Virus record (IMG/VR): IMGVR_UViG_3300028577_000090
Span: 1-36,319 of that record
DNA length: 36,319 nucleotides
Origin: a virus
Strand: one strand, 5' to 3'
Below, one piece after another: positions 32,152 to 36,319 of the stretch (the stretch's first letter is position 1; the number at the start of each line of letters is the position of its first letter). A program made the position numbers and the translations under genes. The notes beneath the pieces were generated by a model that saw nothing but the letters and a program-made list of their open reading frames with translations, was not told the origin of the DNA and did not search any database.

Positions 32152-32775
32152 ATGCTGACCACCTGGCACGCCCGCGGCGTAGCAGCTCTCATCGCCGCGG
32201 CGTGCCTGCTGGGCGCCTACGGCGCCGGCCGGTTCACGGCCCCAGCCAAGGTGGTCACCGTCGAGGCGTCGAAGGTCACGACGGACGTCAGGGCGAAGGA
32301 GACGACCACTGCGCAGGCCGACGTGCACGCCGCAGTAGCAGCGACCGCCGACACGAAAGCCGACGTCGCCACCAAGACGACGATCCGATGGCTCCCCTCG
32401 CCGGCCGTCGAGGGCTGCCCGGTCGGTCCTCCCATCGTCGAGGAGACCATCGAGCGTACCAGCGCGAAGACGTCGCACGTCGAAGCCAAGGCCGAGCGCC
32501 AGGCCGAGACGAAGGCGACGACGCAGGCGCAGCACGACGCCCACCAGGTGACGCAGGAGACGCGCACCGTGACCGTGACGGCCGAGCGGCCGCAGTGGTC
32601 GGTGACGGCGCTGGCGGGAGCGAGCCTCGGGAGCCCGCCGCACCTCATCCCGGGGCTACCGGGGCCGCTGGTGGTCGGGGCCCAGCTCGAGCGGCGCATC
32701 CTCGGGCCGCTGTCCGCCGGCCTCTGGGCCACGAGCTCGGGCGCGGGCGGGGTCAGCGTCAGGCTGGAGTTCTAG
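32152..32775 (+). CDS. Possible spanin: membrane anchor, coiled coil and beta C-terminus
   Basis: A 207-aa protein from ATG 32152. The hydrophobic N-terminus (VAALIAAACLLGAYGAGRF) could be an anchor or, with Cys, a weak lipobox. The middle is Thr/Ala/Glu-rich helix (AKAERQAETKATTQAQHDAH). The C-terminus 'QWSVTALAGASLG', 'VVGAQLERRILGPLSAGLWA' and 'GGVSVRLEF' has the look of outer-membrane beta strands ending in Phe. A single protein bridging both membranes would act like a u-spanin. The stop overlaps the minus-strand nuclease gene. Confidence 0.6.
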   Translation: MLTTWHARGVAALIAAACLLGAYGAGRFTAPAKVVTVEASKVTTDVRAKETTTAQADVHAAVAATADTKADVATKTTIRWLPSPAVEGCPVGPPIVEETIERTSAKTSHVEAKAERQAETKATTQAQHDAHQVTQETRTVTVTAERPQWSVTALAGASLGSPPHLIPGLPGPLVVGAQLERRILGPLSAGLWATSSGAGGVSVRLEF

Positions 32776-33056
32776 CGCCGGCTGACCGCGATCGCCTCGT
32801 CCACCGAAGACACGATCACGTAGCTCGCTTGCCATCGGTTCGCGAAGGCCGCCTCGTCAGGGGTGAGCGCCCGCGCGCTGGGCGGCTTCTTCCCGTCCTT
32901 CACCTCCACCAGCAGCACCGTCCCCGCGCGCGTCTTCACCACCAGGTCGGAGAACCCGCGCCCCACGTCGCTGGTGTCCTCGACGACCGGGCAGAGGCTT
33001 CGAAGTACATCCCGAATCTCCGCATGGTTCCGGTCCACCCGCCGGGCCCGCCTCAC
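32772..33056 (-). CDS. Small PD-(D/E)xK (VRR-NUC-like) nuclease
   Basis: A 94-aa protein, the only minus-strand gene I accept. I choose GTG at 33056 because AAGGGG lies eight bases upstream on that strand; the open frame extends farther but looks unlike protein. Active-site order: 'VGRGFSDLVV' (Asp37), 'GTVLLVEVKDGKKPPSARAL' (Glu51-x-Lys53) and 'LTPDEAAFANRW' plus a final strand 'YVIVSSVDEA'. The pattern resembles VRR-NUC and Holliday-junction-type nucleases found in phages. It could process replication or recombination intermediates. Its 3' end overlaps the spanin gene by four bases. Confidence 0.78.
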   Translation of the reverse strand: MRRARRVDRNHAEIRDVLRSLCPVVEDTSDVGRGFSDLVVKTRAGTVLLVEVKDGKKPPSARALTPDEAAFANRWQASYVIVSSVDEAIAVSRR

Positions 33057-33203
33057 CGTAGCAACCCCTTGACGGCGCACCCGAGACAGCGGACGATCGG
33101 CAACCGAATGGACGCCGAGTACATCGGCGCCTTGGAGTTGGCGCTGACGTTGCTCTCCGGGAAACAGTTGCCGACCACTGAGAAGCATCGTAGCGTACCA
33201 GTC
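33057..33203. promoter_or_regulatory. Divergent control region, nuclease/regulator
   Basis: 147 bp between the leftward nuclease and the rightward XRE gene. Rightward: TTGCCG (33168-33173), 17-bp spacer, TAGCGT (33191-33196). The box GTAGCGTACC (33190-33199) sits four bases before ATG 33204, so the regulator probably represses itself and its message would be nearly leaderless. An in-frame ATG at 33109 could extend the regulator by 32 residues. Confidence 0.55.
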
Positions 33204-33467
33204 ATGGACGTCAACACGGAGCGAATGAGCGTGATCACCCGGCGCGCGGCCACCCGGGCAACGCGGGAGCATGCGGGCCTCCGGAAGCTGTACGAGCAGG
33301 ACGTGAGCCAGTCGAGCCTCGCCCGCGAGCTGGGCGAGACGCGCTCGCGCGTCGTCAGCTGGTTCGCCGAAGGCCCTGGAAACAGGCCGATTCCCCGCAA
33401 GACGGCCGAGCGGATACGCGACAAGTACGGCCTCCCCTTGTCTGTCTGGGCGCGCATCGCCGAATAG
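33204..33467 (+). CDS. XRE/Cro-type transcriptional regulator
   Basis: An 87-aa protein. A helix-turn-helix covers about 34-54 (SQSSLARELGETRSRVVSWF), followed by 'NRPIPRKTAERIRDKYGLPL', which is typical of XRE/Cro domains. I take ATG 33204. The frame is also open from ATG 33109 (MDAEYIGALELALTLLSGKQ), which could be an extra N-terminal part. The size suits a Cro-like regulator with no C-terminal protease-type domain. Palindrome copy 9 overlaps its stop and a GTAGCGT box precedes its start. It is the best candidate reader of one of these two elements. Confidence 0.78.
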   Translation: MDVNTERMSVITRRAATRATREHAGLRKLYEQDVSQSSLARELGETRSRVVSWFAEGPGNRPIPRKTAERIRDKYGLPLSVWARIAE

Positions 33468-33488
33468 CTGGTCAAGCTGACCACGATT
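33464..33488. promoter_or_regulatory. 25-bp palindrome, copy 9
   Basis: Core GGTCAAGCTGACC. It overlaps the TAG stop of the XRE gene, in the gap before the recombination operon. Confidence 0.75.
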
Positions 33489-33515
33489 CGTCGCGTCAGA
33501 ATCGTCAGGCCCAGC

Positions 33516-33546
33516 GTAGCGTTTGCTTGAAATCGTAGCGTATCAA
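33516..33546 (+). promoter_or_regulatory. Early operon control site with two GTAGCGT boxes
   Basis: GTAGCGT at 33516-33522 and 33535-33541, the second running into TATCAA (33541-33546), a likely -10. The upstream box occupies the -35 position; no good TTGACA match is present. AGGAGG for the next gene lies at 33568-33573. Confidence 0.55.
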
Positions 33547-33580
33547 TGTCAACGTGTCGTCTCACCCAGGAGGCGACGAC

Positions 33581-33736
33581 ATGCGAGACGAGAATGACAC
33601 GCCCGAGCACGTAGACGAGACCCCCACGGTGCCGATGGCGCCGATCACGAACCGCGAGTTGGTGTACGGCGACCGCTTCGCCGACGATGCCGCGTTCAAG
33701 GAACAGGTCCGCTGGGACCGGGAGGCGCTTCGATGA
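33581..33736 (+). CDS. Small acidic hypothetical protein
   Basis: A 51-aa protein from ATG 33581 behind AGGAGG (the in-frame start at 33554 has no such site). It is acidic and polar (MRDENDTPEHVDETPTVPMA) and ends 'FKEQVRWDREALR'. It is the first gene of the recombination operon and overlaps the next ATG. Function unknown; small acidic leaders of early operons are sometimes anti-host proteins, but nothing shows that here. Confidence 0.6.
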   Translation: MRDENDTPEHVDETPTVPMAPITNRELVYGDRFADDAAFKEQVRWDREALR

Positions 33737-34683
33737 GCGCCAACGGAGTGACCGACCTGACCCGCGCTGCCACCGAGGCGCGGGCGGCGACCGAGCCCAA
33801 GGCGCCGATGGTTCCGCAGTACGCGACGGGCTTCGAGGGGGCGGCTTCTGCGCCCTTCGCTCCCGAGGCGGCGGCCATCTTGGGCGCACCGGTGAACGAG
33901 GCCGAGGTGGAGATCCGCCCCGACGGCATCGTCTACCTGCCTGGCGTGGCCTACCGGCGCATCCTCACGCGGGCCTTCGGCGTGGGGGCGTGGGCGCTGC
34001 TGCCCCGCGGCCCGTCCCGGCCCAGCGGCGAGGCGCAGCTGTACCACGGCGCGCTGTTCATCCTGGGGCGGTTCGTGAGCGAGGCGGTGGGCGAGTGCCG
34101 CAAGAGCTTCGGCATGTCGGAGGCCTCTGCCATGGAGGGCGCGCGCACCGACTGCCTCACGCGCTGCTGCAAGGATTTGGGGATGGCCTCGGAGCTGTGG
34201 GATCCGACCTGGCGCGAGGCGTGGCAGGAGAAGTACGCCCAGAAGGAATGGCGGGAGGCGAAGGAGCCCGGGAAGAAGGGAAGCTGGCACTGGAGCCTCA
34301 AGACGAAGGGCGGCACGTTCGCGCTGCCCACGGGGAGGAACGCCGGCCCGGCTGAGGCGACGCCCGCCCCAAAAGCCGATGCTGGTGCGGCTGGTGCAGC
34401 GCCTGCCGAAGTGACGGCGGCGAGCCCTGACACCGGAGAGGCCCCCGACGCGACGGTCATCAGCGGCATCCGCAAGGCGGTGAAAGCGCTCACCTGGAAG
34501 CCGGGCTACGCGAAAATCTGGCTGCGCGGCGCCTTCGGTGTCGAGTCGCCCGACGCCCTCACGGCGGTGCAGGCAGCGGACGCGCTGCAGCTGCTGGAGG
34601 CGGCCCAGGTGGACGACAACGACGCCACCTACGGCGAGGTGCGGGCCAAGCTGGTGGCGGCGGGAAGGGTGAAGGCGTCGTGA
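33733..34683 (+). CDS. MGM101/Rad52-like single-strand annealing protein
   Basis: A 316-aa protein with GGGAGG before ATG 33733. Residues about 68-160 match the core of the MGM101 group of the Rad52 superfamily: 'LPGVAYRRILTRAFGVGAWA', 'LLPRGP', 'YHGALFILGRFVSEAVGE', 'SAMEGARTDCLTRCCKDLG' and 'MASELWDPTW'. The yeast mitochondrial protein Mgm101 and phage annealing proteins share this. It would coat ssDNA and anneal homologous strands, working with the nuclease at 34916. A Pro/Ala linker and a helical C-terminal domain (about 240-316) follow. Confident family call by motif. Confidence 0.88.
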   Translation: MSANGVTDLTRAATEARAATEPKAPMVPQYATGFEGAASAPFAPEAAAILGAPVNEAEVEIRPDGIVYLPGVAYRRILTRAFGVGAWALLPRGPSRPSGEAQLYHGALFILGRFVSEAVGECRKSFGMSEASAMEGARTDCLTRCCKDLGMASELWDPTWREAWQEKYAQKEWREAKEPGKKGSWHWSLKTKGGTFALPTGRNAGPAEATPAPKADAGAAGAAPAEVTAASPDTGEAPDATVISGIRKAVKALTWKPGYAKIWLRGAFGVESPDALTAVQAADALQLLEAAQVDDNDATYGEVRAKLVAAGRVKAS

Positions 34684-34919
34684 CGCGCGCCAAGAAGCGC
34701 CTGACGGACGCCGAAGCAATCGAGCGCATCCTGGCCGAACTGCGCCGCGCGCGCGACAAGTTCCCCCGGCCCCTCAATTCGCCGCACGAGGGGTTCGGCG
34801 TGCTGCGCGAAGAAGTCGACGAACTATGGGAGACGGTTCGTGGACTGGAGGGAGACATGCGTGCGGAGGCCACCCAGGTGGGCGCGATGGCGATCCGGTT
34901 CCTCGTGGAGTGCACGTGA
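34680..34919 (+). CDS. MazG-like protein
   Basis: A 79-aa protein from GTG 34680, coupled on both sides. 'LNSPHEGFGVLREEVDELWE' carries the acidic EEVDE motif of MazG-like NTP pyrophosphohydrolases, and 'RAEATQVGAMAIRFLVEC' matches their final helix. The full second EXXD motif (ExxD) is not evident. It could remove abnormal or regulatory nucleotides such as ppGpp or dUTP during infection, or be a structural relative. It lies between annealing protein and nuclease. Confidence 0.75.
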   Translation: MTRAKKRLTDAEAIERILAELRRARDKFPRPLNSPHEGFGVLREEVDELWETVRGLEGDMRAEATQVGAMAIRFLVECT

Positions 34920-35656
34920 TCACCGCCAGCGCCCTGAAGCGCAACTGCGGGTACCCGCGCGCGTTGTCCCGCCTGGAGCCGACGACGGCCAAGGAGCGGG
35001 ACGCGCGCGCCCGGCGCGATGCCGCAGCGGACAAGGGCACGCTGTTCCACGCCGCCATCGTGGACTGGAAGGAGCAGGCCAGCCTTCACGACATCCTGGT
35101 CTCGCTGCCCGACGACGAGGTGCGGGGATGGCTGGAGATGCTGGCCATGAGCTGGCACCCGCGCCCCGGGATGCTGTTCGAGCTGGCGGTGGGGCTGCGC
35201 GAGGACGGGAGCGGCGTGCTCTGCGACGAGCCCGAGCCGCACGTCTACGTGGCGCGCGACGGCTCGCCGCTGCTGACCGCGGGCCGGGCGGACGTGGTGG
35301 GATCGAGCATCGTCGCCGGCCGGCATCTGGTCACCGTCCGCGACTGGAAGACCGGAAAGTGGCCGGTGGACCCGCCCGCCCACAACCTGCAGCTCACGGC
35401 GCTGGCGCTGGCGGCGTGCTCGCTGGCCCAGGCCGACGGGTTCAGGCGGGAGATCTACTACGTGCGCGACGGCTTCACGGACGGCGACGAGCTGCCCGTG
35501 ATGCACGGAAGCCCCGAGTGGGCCGACGCGATGACGGTGGTGGTGGAGGCCGCGTTGCTTGACGACACGCCCCGTCCAGGTGCCCACTGTTCCAGCTGCT
35601 GGGAAGCGCGGATGCGACGGTGCGCGCAGGCCCAGCGGCCGGAATCGGCCGAGTGA
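34916..35656 (+). CDS. RecB/Cas4-type nuclease with probable Fe-S cluster
   Basis: A 246-aa protein from GTG 34916, overlapping the MazG gene. It has the RecB/Cas4 PD-(D/E)xK motif set: GTLFH (Gly41...His45), GRADVV (Asp126), RDWKTGK (Asp143-x-Lys145) and NLQLTALAL (Gln159) in place of QhxxY. One Cys near the start (Cys11) and three at the end (Cys225, Cys228, Cys236) are placed as in Cas4 and AddB, where four Cys hold a 4Fe-4S cluster. It likely resects DNA ends and loads the annealing protein, as lambda Exo does with Beta. No cas genes are nearby, so CRISPR use is not implied. Confidence 0.87.
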   Translation: MITASALKRNCGYPRALSRLEPTTAKERDARARRDAAADKGTLFHAAIVDWKEQASLHDILVSLPDDEVRGWLEMLAMSWHPRPGMLFELAVGLREDGSGVLCDEPEPHVYVARDGSPLLTAGRADVVGSSIVAGRHLVTVRDWKTGKWPVDPPAHNLQLTALALAACSLAQADGFRREIYYVRDGFTDGDELPVMHGSPEWADAMTVVVEAALLDDTPRPGAHCSSCWEARMRRCAQAQRPESAE

Positions 35657-35705
35657 CCTGAGTCCCTGACGGCCGAAGAAAAGCAAGGTCCGCGTGAAAA
35701 AGGTG

Positions 35706-35735
35706 TTGACCTGGGGCATGACTGTAGCGTATCGA
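35706..35735 (+). promoter_or_regulatory. Promoter of the DUF6745/replication operon
   Basis: TTGACC (35706-35711), 18-bp spacer, TATCGA (35730-35735), with a GTAGCGT box (35724-35730) abutting the -10. It is the only promoter found for the run of overlapping genes from 35774 through the ends to 5892. The rest of the 35657-35773 gap holds nothing else recognised. Confidence 0.65.
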
Positions 35736-35773
35736 ATAGTGGTCGGCTTTGAACACTTGAAAAGGAGCGGATC

Positions 35774-36319
35774 ATGGGCGCCAAGAAGAAGAAGCTGTAC
35801 GAGCTCACTCCCGAGCATCGTGAACAGCTGAAGCCGTGGGCGGACCGCTGGATCGCGAACGCGCTCCGCACCGCCCCGATGACGGACGCGGACCGGGACG
35901 CGATGCGCGTGGCGGTCAACGGGCTGCACGAGGCGGCCAAGCTCCCGGCGCCCGACCGGATCGTGTTCTGCGCGTCGCCCATCGGGGGCGCCATCGCCGC
36001 TTCGATTGCGGCCGGCGTCTGGTACCTGCGCGAGAACCCGGCCCAGCAGCAGAAGCTGTTCCGGCGAAAGCTCACCGAGGCCGACCTTCAGGCCGCGATC
36101 GCACCCGCTGTCGCCCACGTCGTTCGACACGGGTTGCACCGGGTGCTGACCCTCGAAGCATTGCCGGCTCCGGATGCTGCGAGGTCAAGATCCGCCACGC
36201 GCGCCGCCACGGGCGCCGCCACGGACGACGCCACGCACGCCGCCACGCACGCCGCCACACGCGCCGCCACGCGCGCCGCCACGGACGCCGCCACGCGCGC
36301 CGCCACGGGCGCCGCCACG
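35774..36319 (+). CDS. DUF6745-family protein, N-terminal part (continues at position 1)
   Basis: The ORF starts at ATG 35774 behind a strong AAAGGAG ribosome site and has no stop before the window ends. Its last codon is complete, and reading continues in the same frame from position 1 to the stop at 939, giving 494 aa if the ends join. Residues 1-100 (LTPEHREQLKPW..., then a 'T.PMTDADRDAMR.AV..LH..A.LP.P' stretch) look like the N-terminal part of DUF6745 proteins, a family without known function. From about residue 139 the sequence becomes a tetrapeptide repeat. A TTGACC-N18-TATCGA promoter with a GTAGCGT box lies 40 bp upstream. The gene follows the recombination genes and leads the replication operon. 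Being split by the window end is the oddity; the join is inferred from frame and repeat identity. Confidence 0.8.
   Translation, partial: MGAKKKKLYELTPEHREQLKPWADRWIANALRTAPMTDADRDAMRVAVNGLHEAAKLPAPDRIVFCASPIGGAIAASIAAGVWYLRENPAQQQKLFRRKLTEADLQAAIAPAVAHVVRHGLHRVLTLEALPAPDAARSRSATRAATGAATDDATHAATHAATRAATRAATDAATRAATGAAT
36200..36319 (+). repeat. 12-bp tandem repeat, right-end block
   Basis: Ten 12-bp units of the form NRC-GMC-GCC-ACG run to the last base. They encode X-A/D-A-T with X = Arg, Gly, Asp or His. One unit has ACA instead of ACG. The block joins in frame to the repeat that opens the window. Confidence 0.93.

Noticed and set aside
36200-36319. CRISPR array.
   Set aside because: Units are 12 bp with no spacers, they are in frame and coding, and no cas genes are present. 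The Cas4-like nuclease at 34916 belongs to the recombination cassette.
1-36319. Temperate phage with integrase.
   Set aside because: No tyrosine or serine recombinase motif and no attachment-site-like tRNA fragment were found. The XRE regulator alone does not show lysogeny.

Overview
The window reads as one complete, circularly closed (or circularly permuted) genome of a tailed, podovirus-like double-stranded DNA phage. Base composition is strongly G+C-rich, genes are packed with ATGA/GTGA overlaps, and every gene but one points rightward. The first and last bases lie inside the same 12-bp tandem repeat, in the same reading frame. One 494-codon gene therefore starts at 35774, runs off the right end and finishes at 939. 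No integrase, DNA polymerase, tRNA or ribosomal gene was seen. A two-part lysis cassette with spanin-like membrane proteins suggests a Gram-negative host; its identity cannot be read from the sequence.

Layout (circular). Early module, 33204 through the ends to 5892: an XRE-type regulator, an MGM101/Rad52-like annealing protein, a MazG-like protein, a RecB/Cas4-type Fe-S nuclease, a DUF6745 protein with about 33 tetrapeptide repeats, an HNH nuclease, a QGDV-type small protein, a ParB/Srx-domain protein, a DEAH helicase, a small HTH protein, several tiny ORFs and an HNH/Ref-like protein. A 346-bp gene-free island follows. Packaging and head module, 6239-15166: an unknown protein, a GNAT protein, large terminase, portal, scaffold-like protein, a DUF5681-like protein, major capsid protein, a strong hairpin terminator, a decoration-like protein and a head-tail adaptor. 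Tail and ejection module, 15163-30524: a Gly-rich fibre, a large tail protein with an in-frame lipoprotein-like extension, three ejection-type proteins, two Ig-like or beta-rich structural proteins, a secreted beta-helix protein, a LamG-like protein with three PPWGWPRR repeats and a BppU-like protein. Lysis module, 30517-32775: small membrane proteins, a T4-type lysozyme and Rz-like proteins. A small PD-(D/E)xK nuclease on the minus strand (32772-33056) diverges from the regulator.

The most interesting content is regulatory. (1) A 25-bp palindrome family (core GGTCAACTTGACC) occurs nine times, only at gene boundaries of the late half or its edges. Three copies sit 10-11 bp upstream of near-identical TTGNNN-N16-TACNNT promoters. 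(2) Two of those promoters, before the major capsid gene and before the structural gene at 26284, are followed by homologous 5' leader RNAs. In each, a 9-10 bp stem buries the Shine-Dalgarno GAGG, and the inner helix differs in sequence while staying paired. (3) A second box, GTAGCGT(A/T)(T/C)C, marks promoters of the regulator, the recombination operon, the DUF6745/replication operon and the large tail gene. Together these suggest a two-regulator scheme plus translational control of two virion proteins.

Family assignments come from reading the translated sequences; no database search was run.
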